From Ananas comosus (taxonomy: Eukaryota > Streptophyta > Magnoliopsida > Poales > Bromeliaceae), in contig NC_033622.1 in NCBI RefSeq assembly GCF_001540865.1, positions 8,536,200 through 8,600,199 on the forward strand: 64,000 nt of DNA, written 5' to 3'. Position 1 is the stretch's first letter. The number at the start of each line of letters is the position of its first letter. Below the pieces are notes generated by a model. The model saw only the letters and a program-made list of their open reading frames with translations, ran no database searches and was not told where the DNA came from. Positions 34,598 to 47,333 of this stretch are shown here, piece by piece. The position numbers and the translations under genes are program-made.

Positions 34598-37500
34598 TGT
34601 CACGCCCCGAGCCGCCCTCTTTGGTCGGATTCGGCACGCCAACAGACCGCCGAACGGACAGGGTTTCCCGCACGCGGACAGAGTCTCCCCTGTACGTTCA
34701 AGGCGTCGTATATCAATACAATTACAAGAGGTTCCAACAGGAACAATTATCAACAACGATTGCATAAGGAAGGTATCAAACAACATAACACATCCTTATA
34801 TTATTACATCATTTATCTCATCATTTACATCGCATTTTTTCATTACATTGATTCTCAACTTCCAAATTACAATCGATTTCTAAACATAATATTACAACAT
34901 CGATTCTTTTCTTTTCTTTTCTATACCCCAAAGAAGCCGACTCAGGTGCGCTGCTATTGGTCTCTGTGGTAGGCGGCTAACTACGGAGCTACGCCTTTCC
35001 TCGGGCCGTCGCGCCGCTCGCGTGTGAACTTGTACCCCCAAAACAACAACACGGGGTGAGACTATTGTCCATAGTCGTCAGTGGGTACAGCCACCAAGTG
35101 AAAAGCTCAACCCACCAGGTCCAAAGGAGGCACTGCAACATGTTAGTCCAACAGATATATACATATAACATCATGCAAACATGTCATGCCTCACAAATAT
35201 GCAAATTATGCAACTCTTAGTCATTCTTTACCATTAGCCTTTCTTAGAATATGCAATTCTTTATCATTAGCCATTCTTTATTCTTTATTCTTTATTCTTT
35301 ATCTTTATTCTTTATTCTTTATTCTTTGCTAAGGGCACATCTCGCACCTTAGGCGCATTATACACATTGTCATCTTATAACATTAACAAACGTTTCTCAA
35401 TTGTCATTCTTTCTCAATTGTCATTCTTTCTCAGGGTACCTTTACCCTAGCCAACTATGCCACTCGACTCGGCTTGAGTCAATTCATAATGAATACAGAT
35501 CAACTTTCCAATTCATGATCCTTTTTGTTCTTTGTTCTTTAATCTCCGGCTAACCGGGGGTTTCGCCACATTAAACTTGCTTCACATTAAGTCCATCATC
35601 GCAGGAACTCACCCGCTAGGACCGTCCTTACGGGTCTACTCCAACCCGGAGCCAAACTCCGAGGCATCGCCGCGGGGAGCGACCGCCCTCGAGCACGGAA
35701 CTATAGCAAGTATGATCAATCCTTAACTCTAAGGATATGTAGTTGGATCATGATTTTCACTAACTCTAGTGTTCTTTACATCACTTTATGTTGCCGACTC
35801 TAGCAATATGTTCTTTACATCTCTTTTACTTTGCTAACTCTAGCAATCACGTTTTTCACATTCCTTTACTTTAAGCTATCTTTAGCTTTCACATTCTTTT
35901 AACTTACACGTTCTTTAGCCACATACATTACATTGTCTTTAGCCATCATCATTATTCTTTACATCACATTGCTTTGCCTGTCTCAAGCCATTATCATTAG
36001 GTTCACATTACATTCATGCATACACATAGATTATTAGATTCTTAATCATTCTATAAGCACGTGTACTCACATCATGCAACATTACATTATTATCATCACA
36101 TTGTTTTACATTATCTTTAGCCATTATCATTGTTCTTTACATCACATTTATTCTTTGATGTCCCACACTAACTCTAGTGTTCACTTTACCATTTCGAATC
36201 CACTCGATCTATGTTCAACATGCATAATTTTGTCATCCATTGGTAGTATTACTTAGCATTTTATGCATTCGTTAAACATTTACTACATGCATTCTCGTTA
36301 GTACAAATCTCATACTTTCATTTGACATCTATTTAGCATTTCTATAATATGCACATATAAATTAACATCAACTCATGCATTCATTTGGCGTCTATCTTTA
36401 TCCATGCATTCTTAATTAGCATACTTTATCATGCATTCTCAATAGCATACTTTAATCTTTATCATGCATTCTAAATAGCATACTTTATCATGCGTCATAG
36501 TAAACATACTACACTTTAGCATGGAAAGTGACCTAATCCTTCGGTAAGCACAACCACCTCATTTCGCATTCCGATTGCTTGTCGACACTTGCAATCGGCT
36601 CCGCGGACCCGTAACCCGCGTTTGGCCCGATCTCTCACAGCGACCACCGAACGGCCTCCAATTCACGATCCGAAAATTAAAGGTCTTCGGTTATGTGCCA
36701 CGAAGCTTCAAATCTTTTCATGAATTTACGATATCGCCTCGCCGCCTCCGGCGGACCCGAAGCCTAAACGTCCGTTTCTTTATAACTCGCAACGGCTCGT
36801 CGGATTGCCGAACCGTCTTCGCCAACGCGAGTTCGTTTTACCTAGCAATTAGGTTTATATAGGGTCAATTTAGATCAACCTTACATTTTATAAACCCCAT
36901 TCGAGCCTAATATGCTATTAACCTCAAAATAATCCAAAATTAAATGGATCAACATGCTAACAAAGCTCATTAGAGGCTATTAGAATACTTAAGCTAAGGA
37001 TTAAGTCAAATCCCAAAAGCTTACCTCAATGTGAACGCCCGCGACGAAAATAACGCCGCCAACGGGCGCACGAAATCAATCCGTCGCCTCCAACGCGTTC
37101 GCCAAGCTCGATCGCCACCAACCCTCTAATTTTTAAAGAGAGATATAGAGAGATGAGAGAGATATTTAGAGAGAGAAAGGAGGGTTTCTCCCCCTTTCAT
37201 GCGTGCGTGGTGTGGGTGTGTCGGCCATGGTGGTCGGCTGATGAGGAGAAAAAGCTAATTAGCTTCTAATTAAAGTCAACACCAAACACTATTCACTCCA
37301 GGCAACTTAAAATCTGATATCTTTCGCCGAGCTCCCTGAGTACCGTTTGAGCTCAAACTTGACAGTCATGTTCGTTTACTTACTTAACAAGCTGACGATC
37401 ACTGGTTAGTTTCGACCCCGTTTGGTCACTGAAAACTGTACCGAACTACAATCTTTATTAGATAGCTTGGATTTTATTTCTCACTCTATGTGTGTCAGAA

Positions 37501-37747
37501 AAATATGAAACCTTAAATCTTAGCCTCATAAAAATATTTCTGACATCGTCGCCAATTTTCATAATTTTTGAGACTGTGCTTTTCTGCTTATTTTTTCTGT
37601 CCGTCTCAACAGAAAATTCTAGATTCTGTTTTAATTCCGATTTCGCACAAGTTCACCCTGACTTATGTTTACCTCTATATACAATAAAAATAGTTTCTCA
37701 CACATTTTTATTTATTATATTTTTATACCAAAATCTGGTAATTTACA
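34598..37747 (-). repeat. Element D 3' LTR
   Basis: It starts tgtcacgccccgagcc and ends aatttaca; a reversed polypurine tract (ttctccacccttaaaaag) follows at 37748. It includes a short ctttatt array at 35270-35335. Confidence 0.87.
35270..35335. repeat. Short tandem repeat (ctttatt-type unit)
   Basis: About nine imperfect 7-base units inside the element D LTR. The array is reduced in the other LTR near 41480-41520. Confidence 0.8.
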
Positions 37748-40700
37748 TTCTCCACCCTTAAAAAGAATTTTCGTCGCGAAATTCAAACACACCTCAATTC
37801 AGCTCCTCGAGCAATTGAGGGCACCAATGCACTTTTTCCACTTCGGAATCGCTTTAACCTTTGAAACTATCCAGACTACTACGGAGCTCATTAACACCAA
37901 ACGCATCCAACTTTGCAAGGCCACATCTCGCAAAGTGCTTACGGTCTCCGTCACTCTAGGTGGTAGCGCAAGTCGCAAACTCGACGACTCTACGCGCTCC
38001 AACCCCACTTGTCACTTGGCAGCAAGAAACCTTCTTTGCATTGACTTCTCCTTCAGGGAATACATTCCTATTCGATCACCGACATGCTTAAAAGCGATAT
38101 CACCGTGTGCATCGCTTGTCTGTGAGTGCATCTAATTTCGCACAGATCTTTAGCTCTAACATGAGATAGCCACCTCGGCGCCTCCCAATTCCAAATCCTC
38201 AAATTCCACGTGGCTTGCACAGCTCAAGGTCTCACAAGGAGCACTTCTCATTTCTAATACCATATGCCACGGTCAACATTGAACTTATTTCGCAACGACT
38301 CACACGAACGCTTCATTCGTGCATTCGAGGTTAGACTCCTCTGATAAGGGCTATCCGCCAAAGCTCTCTTCGGTCTCCACAGTTGCAAAGGCCCACAACT
38401 TACGTAGGCCTACCGCCTAACCTTTCTCAATACGCAGCGTCTCTCGCTCGCAATGCAGACCCAATCATCATTGGGGCGAAATTCTCACTTGGGGAATTCG
38501 CACCACCTCCAACCAGGAGAACTAAGATCCAAACCGTTACAGATTCCCGGCGTTGGGATCAACTCGCACTCTCAGTTACATCAATCCGACACATACTCTA
38601 TACACAATACGTACCACTATCGCTCCTATGACTACGTGCGAGCCACAGCCCACGAGTGATCGTGGCACGCTTCACACCTAGCAATGCTCAGGTGCTAGCA
38701 ACACACTATCCGGCTGAACTAAATCTGCACTCCACGAGTAACTATACTCGAGCGGCTATAGCGTGTCTATTAGCGTTCAACTTGTCAAGCATCCGCCGCA
38801 ACTTTGCCTATGCACACGGCCACACGAGTATGGCTCACCGTACTCGATTCGAGGTTACTATGAGCAAAAGCGCCAATAGTTGGCAACAAACCGTTCCATC
38901 GGAGCAACATCCGGATACTCGAACCATTCGAGTGTCCACAAGTGTCACGTCCAAACTCTCGCAACCCTATCAGCATTCTCCTCTGCGAGTTAGTCGCTCA
39001 CCTCCATCTCTACTGTGAATCTCATCATTAGACCATCACTAGCAACTCGCTAGTGCACCAGTTCTCTACCTGCACCGCAGGTGCACGCTTCACCACATAA
39101 CGTGCCGGGTATTTACATTTATCCGCTCACTTGACACCTTACATGCTATACATAACATTAGTATTAATTACGCTCAATGATGCAATGCACCAACTTTACA
39201 TTATGAACAGAAACAATAACTCGATTCCATTAATGGCTCAACCTGCATGACTGTGTCAGCAGCAGTTCCATATCCGGACTAGTTCACGATAGGGAGAGTT
39301 CCCGTTGTACTCTCTAACGAGTCGGTCTCGGCTTGCGCACTTCCTGAATTGGCCTGAAGTTCTCCTTCACTGTCGGGGAAGTAAGTAAAGATACCCACTC
39401 CCCGAAACTCATCCATGCATGGAGGAATACTAGGTGATCGGTTCTGCGAATGCTCTTGCCACCATGCCTTTAAGCCGACTGTTTTCAAACAATACACGGG
39501 CTAAGGTACGCTGTCCGCCTCCAAGGTAGACAGCTCCTCGAAGAGCTTTCCATGCGAGTCAATCCACGTATCCCAATCCCGAATCACAGTTCTCCCATCG
39601 AAGATAGGTGATCAAACTTTATAAGGTCATGAGGGCCTGTCACAAGCCCGCCCTTTTCCTTCTTTCGTTTCCTTTCTTCCTCCTCTCTTGCCTCTAAGAA
39701 GAAAAGAGAATATGAGAGGCGGTGTTTGGTGAGAAATGAGAGAAATAGAGCTCTCATACTCCTCAATAGACCCACATGTGCATAAGTGCAAACAAGCCTC
39801 TCAACTTACTCTTTTACACTACCCTGACTGGGCATTTCAGGTTCGGCGGACGTCGTCTCCCGACAGAGGATCGGTCCTGAGAGTCCTCCCGCGCGTCAGC
39901 AGGGTCTCACGCCGATCATCTGCGTCTCCCCGATGGGCACCGGTCTCTGGGGACGCGTCTCTCCCATGCAGGGACACTGTTCCCGAGAGCTGTTCACCGG
40001 GATCTTAGCGATTTTTCCTCCCTTTCGCTGTCTGCGCGTCGGGCGACGGTCTCTCCACCAGAAGACCGTCTCCCGGAGACAGAAAACCGTAGTTTACAGA
40101 TTTTGATTCCCAAGAAGCTCTCGTAAGACGCCCATAGTAACGCACTTGTGTCATTATTTGACGCTTCGCCTTTCCAGAAGTGCTAGCAACTCGCTCTTGG
40201 TCAATTTTGACAAGTTCGAATGTTCGCTTATGCGAAGTTTCGGTATATTAAGCCTACAATTTTTTTTTTTTTTTTTTCTCGGAGTCTCTTAATTCGCTCC
40301 TGCCTGAGTGCTATAGCAGCGCTCCTGCTGCGCTGCACATCTGCTGTTGCCATCACACAACCCAAGTGTGGCACCGCGTTGCAAAGTATCCAAATCTCTC
40401 GCTCGCCCTTGGATTGCTCTGGGACAGTCACTGTGCCACCGCGTCGATCTAAACGAAGATCGCACGCGGGCGTATCTACTCAGAACAACAACTCAACTTA
40501 CTCTCACTTATTAGTCGCGAGCATAAACAATTGAATCAACTCAATCCATGGCGAAGTCATACAAGGCATCTATTCTCATCACTCCGTTTCATGATTTGCT
40601 ACGCGTCAACACAGGAACACTATCGATTGAGAATGACAACACCTTGGATCTAACTCAATCTCCTTTTTAGAGGGTTACAACACAATCCCAATCCCTTAAC

Positions 40701-40830
40701 CTTTCGCCCAAAAGTCCAAGTCCTCGTCTCTCACGAGCCTTCAATCTCCATGGTTTACTATCATATGGTCTCCTAGGTTCACTAAACCACTTTCCATTCT
40801 CTACTTTATTGCTCGTGATACTATCTTACT
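37748..40830 (-). other. Element D internal region, no intact genes
   Basis: It begins with a polypurine tract (reversed) and ends near 40830 with a degenerate PBS (gatactatctta, compare gataccaactta). The minus-strand text at 37799-38008 has a faint likeness to the end of pol (RLALPP near the expected position), which suggests a heavily decayed integrase tail. Nothing else is recognisable. Confidence 0.55.
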
Positions 40831-43800
40831 TCACCCCATAAGCCGCCTCTTTGGTCGGCATCGGCACGGCAACAGACCGCGCGAACGGACAGGGTTTCCC
40901 TGCACAGCGGACAGAGTCTCCCTGTACGGTTCAGCGTTCGCATCAATACAATTACAAGAGGTCCAAACGACACAATTATCAAACAGATTGCATGCAGGAA
41001 GTATCAAACAACATAACACATCCTATATGATATTACAAAATTCATCTCATCATTTTTACATCGAATTTTTTCATTACATTGATTCTAACTTCCAAATATA
41101 CAATCGATTTCTAAAACATTATATATGACAACATCGATTCTTTTCTTTTCTTTTTTATACGCCCTAAGAAGCCGACTCAGGGTGCTGCTATTGTGGTCTC
41201 TGTGTAGGCGTAATACGGAGCTACGCCCTTATCTCGGCGCGTCGGCCGCTCGCTTTGACCCTGTACCCCAAAACACCAACACCGGGGTGAGACTATTGTC
41301 CATGTCGTCAGTGGTACGCCACCCAATGAAAAAGCTCAACGCACCAGGTCCAAAGAGGCACTGCCAACATGTTAGTCAACAGAATATACATAAACATCGA
41401 TGCAATACATTCATGCTCAAAATATGCAAATTAGTGCATCTAGTCATTTTTCATTACCTTTCATTAGAAATGCAATTCTTTATCATTTACCATTCTTATC
41501 TTATTCTTTATATCTTATCTTTATCTGTTTAAGGCATCGGCCTAGGCGCATTATACACATTTGCCAGTTCTTATAACATTAACAAACGTTTTCTCAATTG
41601 TAATTCTTTCAATGTCATCCTTCTACGGGTTAACCTTTCCCCTAGCACAACTATGACATCGACTACGGTTTGAGGTAATTCATAATGAATACAAGATCAA
41701 CTTTCCAATATTATGGATGCCCTTTTTGTCTTGTGTCTTAATCTCACGGCTACCGGGGGTTTCGCCAATTAAACTTGCTTCAACTTAAGTCCATATCGCA
41801 GGAATCACCCGCTAGGACCAGTCCTTACGGGTCTACTCCAACCCGATGCCAAACTCCGGAGCGCATCGTCCCGAGGGGAGCGACGCCTCGAGCACGGAAC
41901 TCATAGCAAGTTGATCAATCCTTAACTCTAAAGGACTATGTAGTTGGATCATGGTTTTTCACTAATCTCTAGTGTTCTTTACATCACTTTATGTTCCTCT
42001 AGCAATCATTGTCTTTACATCTTTTTTACTTTTGCTAACATCTAGCAATCACGTTTTTTCAATTCTTTACTTAAGCTATCTTTTAGCTTCACATTCTTTA
42101 ACTTTTACACGTTCTGATAGGCCACGATTACATTACATTGTCTTTTAGCCATCATCATTATTCTTATCTCACATTGCTTTGCCTTGTCTTCAAGCCATTA
42201 TCATTAGGGTTTCTACATTACATCTCATGCATACACATGCTTATTTAGATTCGTTAATCATTCTAATAGCACGTGTACTCACATTCAGCAACATTACCAT
42301 TAATATCCATTTTCCCACATTGTTTTACATGTATCTTTAGCCATTATCTTGTTTTTACATACAATTTATTCTTGTGTCCCACACTAACTGCTAGTGCTCC
42401 ACTTTACCATTTCGAATGCACTTCGATCTATGTTTCAACAAAAACAAAGATAATTATTTTGTCATTCCATTGGTGTCATTACTTAGCAATTTTATGCATT
42501 CTTTAACAGTTTTTACTACATGCATTCTGGTTAGTACAAATCTCAACTTGCACTTGACATCTATTTAGGCAATTTCTATAATATGACACATAAAAGTAAC
42601 ACAACTCATGCAGTCATTGCGTCTATCTTTATCAGCAGTCTTAATTAGCATACTTTATCATGCTCTCAAATAGCATACTTTAATCTATATCATGCATTCC
42701 TTAATAGCATAACTTTTCATTGCGTCAATATAAACAGACTTAACACTTTTTAGCGCTGGAAAGCGATCTAATCGACTTCGGGTAAGCCACAACACCGTCA
42801 TTTCGCATTCCGTTGCTTGGACATTGCAATTCGGCTCCCGCGGCACCCGTTAATCCGTTTGCTCCGATCTCTCACGGCGACCACCCGAACGGCCTCCAAT
42901 TCACGATACGAATTAAAGCGTCTTCGGTTATGTGCACGAAGCTTCAAATCCATTTTCATGAATTTACGATATCGCTCGGCCCTCCCGCGCGGACCGAAGC
43001 GCTAAACGTCTGTTCTGTTAATGAACTTCGCAACGGCTCGTCGATTGCCGACCGTCGCGCCAACGCTAGTTCGTTTACCTAAGCAATTAGGTTTTATATA
43101 GGTCATTTAGCATCAAACCCTTACATTTACAAAACCCTTCGGCAGCCCTAATATCGCTATTAACCTCGAAAATAATCCAAATTAAATCGGATTCAACATG
43201 CTAACAAAGGTCAATTAGAGGCTAATAGAATATTAAAGCTAAGAATTAATGTCAAATCCCAAATGCGCTTTCATCCTCATGTGAACACGCCGCGACGAAA
43301 ATAACGCCGCTCCACGGTCCCGCCGAAAGCTCAATCGTCGCCTCCAACGCTTCGCAAGCTCGATCTCCACCAACTTATGTCTCATCAAGACGAGATACTA
43401 GAAGCGGACTGAACGAGAGAGAATTTAGAGAGAGAAAGGGGGTTTCCTCCGCCCCTTTCTATGCGTGGTGTGTGGGTGTGTCGGCCATGGTTGGGCGCCT
43501 GGATGGAGGAGAAGAAGCTAATTAGCTTGTATTAAAGTCCAACACCAACACTATTCACTCCAGGCAACTTAAAATCTGTATATCTTCGCCGGAGCTCCTG
43601 ACATGTCCGTTTGAGATCCAACTTGACAGTCATGTTCCGGTTATTACTTAACTTAAACAAGCTGACGATTCACTGGCTTCAGTTCGACCCCGTTTGTTCA
43701 CTGAAAACTGTACCGAACTGCAATCTTTATCAGATAGCTTTCGGATTTTATTTCTCACTCTATGGGTGTCAGAAAAATATGAAACCTTAAATCTAGCCTC

Positions 43801-44032
43801 ATAAAAATATTTCTGACATCTCCGCCAATTTTCATAATTTTCTGAGACTGTGCATTTTCTGCTTATTTTTTCTGTCCCGTCTCCAACAGAAAATTCTAGA
43901 TCTTCTGTTTTAATTCCGATTTCAGCACAAGTCACCTCTGACTTATGTTTTACCTCTATAAATCTAATAAAAATAGTTTCTCACACTATTTTTATTTATT
44001 ATTATTTTTATACCAAAATCTGGTATATTACA
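40831..44032 (-). repeat. Element D 5' LTR, indel-rich copy
   Basis: Matches 34598-37747 along its whole length but with very many one-base insertions and deletions, including in the first bases (ttcaccccataagccgcc against tgtcacgccccgagccgcc). The left boundary is approximate for that reason. Confidence 0.8.
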
Positions 44033-44564
44033 AGATGAATACTGCTCAACCATGTTGTCTCTACTTAGAATGATTTGCATAAGTAAATAAGCAACTATCA
44101 CAGGTATGTACATGAGAGTAATCAATATGCAAATGTATGAGTATGCAACTATCCCAATGTCTACAATGTGAATAGCAATAATGTCATTGTTCACTATTCT
44201 AGTCAATGTCCACTTGTCACTTTAATTGTTTAAAGTTCAACTCTGATAAGACACACCCGAAGGCTGTCTAGCATAAGACCCACCCGAAGGCTGTCTGGCT
44301 TTACCTTGCCTAATGGTGGCCCCGTGGTAGTCAACATCCCCACCCTAGGAATGAGCCTTTTCCACGGCAATCCACTTCGGCGCCCAATCCCGCACGGCGA
44401 ATGTATCGCGATGGCCAACTCCGGAGTGCCGGCTTGTAGGGAGCGACCCTCACAAGCATGTGAGAATGAGCACAATGGCAAACATGCGTATAAGTCTGTC
44501 TCAAGTCTTAAGTCCTCATGTCAATGAATATGGAAAGTATCGAATGTCACAAAGACCTATCACT

Positions 44565-44720
44565 ATGTCATCATGTCTCTAACATGGAATATAGTAACTG
44601 TCTCAATGGCCTATCTCTATATCATCATGTCTAAAATATGGAATATAGTAACTGTCTCAATGGCCTATTTCTATGTCATCATGTCTAAAACATGGAATAT
44701 AGCAGATTTCGAGTGGCCTA
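44565..44720. repeat. Tandem repeat (about 54 bp unit) in element C LTR
   Basis: About three copies containing catcatgtct and atggaatatagtaactgtct. It is part of the 5' LTR of element C. Confidence 0.75.
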
Positions 44721-45744
44721 TCATCATGTCTCTAAGTTGTAGTTCAACGATTTTCTAGTTCAAGTGCCCCTTTATGACACTTTTGCCTACTATGTCCCAA
44801 TATGAATAATAAGTCTAAAAGCTTGTTATTCTAATTATTTTTCACACAAGAAAATGATCTTACATCATTCATTAGAACATTAAACTCATGCATACTAACA
44901 ATGCATATGCTTCTCTCTACAACATAGAGTCAATTTTTCATGATGCATAACATAGGAATTTTAAGCATTCTAAAATTCATATAAATTCTATTCAACATGG
45001 ATATGCATGCATTTATAGTATACGAGAACATTTAACCACGTAGGAGGCATTTCCCCCTATTTCAATGAAGCCAAACCCACCAAAGTCTCGCAACTCCTTC
45101 GTTTGCTCCGACGAAGGTGTCCACTAGTCTTCTAGCACCCTAGAGGTGTAGAAACAAGAGTTAAACGAATCTTACGAACAAAGCTAAGCTCAAACATTAA
45201 GCTATCCAAGCTAAGGGGAAGAAAACTCACCGTACGCGAAGGAATCTCTCTCGATCTCCAAAAGGGAGCTAGATTCCTTCAAATCCAACCTAAATCAAAG
45301 TTCTAAATCAATCAATTTGGTTCTAAAAGCTACAAATCCAAAACCCCCATTTCTAACCCTAAAATTCAAAATCTAGGGTTTCCAACAAGTAGAAACTACA
45401 AAACTCGATCCAATAGGGAGATTAAGTATACTAACCTCACAAGATGCTTAAAACCAAGCTCCAAGTCAAGTGGAGTTGAAGATCTCCTCTCAAACAAGCT
45501 CCTCTCCAAACTCCAAGTCTTCAACAATGGAGAAAACCCAACAAAAAGTAAGGTGGAGAAGAGAGGAGAGATCAAAACAAACCAAACTCCATCAAAAATG
45601 GAGAAGAAGTTAAAGGGGAAGAGTCTCAACTTGTTCTCCACTGGTTAGGGCTCAAAAAGAGCAGCTATGGGAGCTGGGGTGATATTTAAAGGGGTTGCAA
45701 CAATTGCAAAAACACCCTTCCACGAAACAGCCCAAACTGCACTG

Positions 45745-45875
45745 CGTACCGGTACACGGGTTTGTGTATCGGTACACATCCCATGAACCAGCCCAACCCG
45801 AGCCTCAGGTTGGCGCACAGGCTGCCAGGGCCGATGGCTGTACCGGTACAGCCATCACCGCGTACCGGTACACGG
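45745..45875. promoter_or_regulatory. Palindrome cluster in element C 5' LTR
   Basis: Three gtaccggtac copies and one gtatcggtac, about 190-320 bp from the LTR 5' end. Confidence 0.6.
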
Positions 45876-46073
45876 CCCTGCAGCATGCTACCCGAGAGCA
45901 CACCAAAATCCAACCGTTTGGGTTTTGGTGCCAAGTTTTAAACCTCAATTCTCGGGACTCGAACCATAGGTGAGAACACTATCCACGACCCTCCACGGAG
46001 TGTGAAAAAGTTCGAAACACAAATTAAATACTCGAACCTCACTATGTGCGACGGTTCGGTGTGTTACAGTTGA

Positions 46074-46842
46074 TTACCACGGGGCCATTAGGCACGGCGC
46101 AAGCCGGGACTATATCTTGTGTAAGTACTCGTTGATTTGGGTAATGATAATTAAACTTAATGATTGGACATCAATATTAGATAGTACATGGCATTGTACA
46201 TATACATTAGTCATTTATGCTCATTAATGTGATAGAGTAGCTTTTCATATATGTTAAATAACATAGTAAATTAGAGGCATAGTAGTGTTAGGACTTTTAA
46301 CTCTTGCAAAAATTATTCATACTTTACTATTAGTCATTTTTCTACTATTGCCAAAGTTGACCCACTCGGCGGCTTACTGACTGAAAACTATTGTTCAATA
46401 GTTCTTACTCCCATATATTTGTTATTTTTGTTTTCACAGCCTTTCACTGCGGGAGAGGTTAGGGACCGCGGCAAGGGAGTCGCGTCTAACTAGAGTCTTT
46501 TAGGAGTTACTTGCATAGGTTGACACCTTTCTTTTGTTTAGCTTTGAGAGGCCATTTGACCATAATGTATAGAGACTACCCTATGATCCCAATTGTATCT
46601 TTTGGTGGTGGCGTGATGTATATTCTTTTTAGGATAGTTGTATTCTTTTTAGGATAGTTGTAATTTGTTACTTTCCTTTTTTACTTGTTGTTTTACGGAT
46701 TAGTTTTATTCTTATGCTCTGATTACCACGCTAGGATTAGATTCCTTATTTTATCTATTGAACGTTTTGTAGTAGACGTCTTGTGTGTACCGGGGGTGCC
46801 TTGTGCATACAGCGGGCTTGTACACGCACCGGGTAGGCTTCC
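46074..46842 (+). repeat. Element A 3' LTR, part 2
   Basis: Continues the LTR broken at 27664 after the duplicated gttga, and is broken again at 46842 by solo LTR E1. It contains a 20-bp direct duplication (ttctttttaggatagttgta) near 46622-46662. Confidence 0.75.
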
Positions 46843-47069
46843 TGTAATATACCGAAACTTCGGTAGACTTTATCGAACTTTAGTCAAATTGACCAAAGTG
46901 TGCGAGAGAAATAGTTGGACAAAGTCCATTTGACATTCCAACAGTGTTGGAAGGGTTAGAGTTGAGTTCCGAATGCGATTGAAGAGATTTAGCATTGCTC
47001 GGCGCGAATTGGAGTCGAAGCTCTGCCAAACTCAAGTCTGGGCACTGCTTAACCGGTGAAGCACCAGGG

Positions 47070-47255
47070 TAGTACCGGTACTAGGCTGCAAACCGAGAGT
47101 AGCAGCTCTCGGGTTTGGTCTCTGTCAAGCTGTTAACCGGTGACTAAATCAGGTAGTACCGGTACCCTGCGCCAACCCGAGAAATAGCAGCTCTCAGGTT
47201 TGGGCAGATGAACAGGGGCGTACCAGTGACGCCCACCCGCGTACCGGTACGCAGG
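47070..47255. promoter_or_regulatory. Palindrome cluster in LTR E1
   Basis: Three gtaccggtac copies and one altered copy (gtaccagtgac), about 230-410 bp into the LTR. Confidence 0.6.
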
Positions 47256-47325
47256 GCTACGAATAGCAGGCTGGGTCTGCTGTAAATAATAAGAGATGGA
47301 GGGTTTATTTGCAAATGTGGCAGCC

Positions 47326-47333
47326 TATAAAAT
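47326..47333 (+). promoter_or_regulatory. Probable TATA box in LTR E1
   Basis: tataaaat lies about 70 bp after the last gtaccggtac palindrome and about 480 bp into the LTR. E2 has the same arrangement at 48879. Confidence 0.55.

Larger units (their letters stand above)
34598..44032 (-). mobile_element. Element D: non-autonomous LTR retrotransposon, nested in element C
   Basis: LTRs of about 3.15 kb (34598-37747 and about 40831-44032) flank an internal region of about 3.1 kb. Target duplication agatg is exact at 34593-34597 and 44033-44037. The inner region lacks readable gag or pol, so it depends on other elements or is a decayed remnant. Confidence 0.88.
27665..46068 (-). mobile_element. 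Element C: Tekay/Del-type Ty3-gypsy, near-complete, minus strand
   Basis: Its LTRs are 27665-28852 (3' LTR) and 34040-46068 (5' LTR, split by element D). The target duplication gttga is exact at 27660-27664 and 46069-46073. The internal order on the minus strand is PBS, gag, protease, RT, RNase H, integrase, chromodomain. Gag and nearly all of pol share one frame, broken only by isolated TAG codons and one frameshift near 29150, so this is the best preserved element here. Confidence 0.92.
34040..46068 (-). repeat. Element C 5' LTR, split by element D
   Basis: The two parts are 34040-34597 and 44038-46068. The first starts tgtcacgccccgggac and matches 27665 onward; the second ends gtgtgttaca and matches 28852. 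The palindrome cluster in the second part is at 45745-45875. Confidence 0.88.

Noticed and set aside
39830..40110. GC-rich stretch in element D that looked like an RNA gene
   Set aside because: No tRNA or rRNA arms or conserved boxes could be found by eye.
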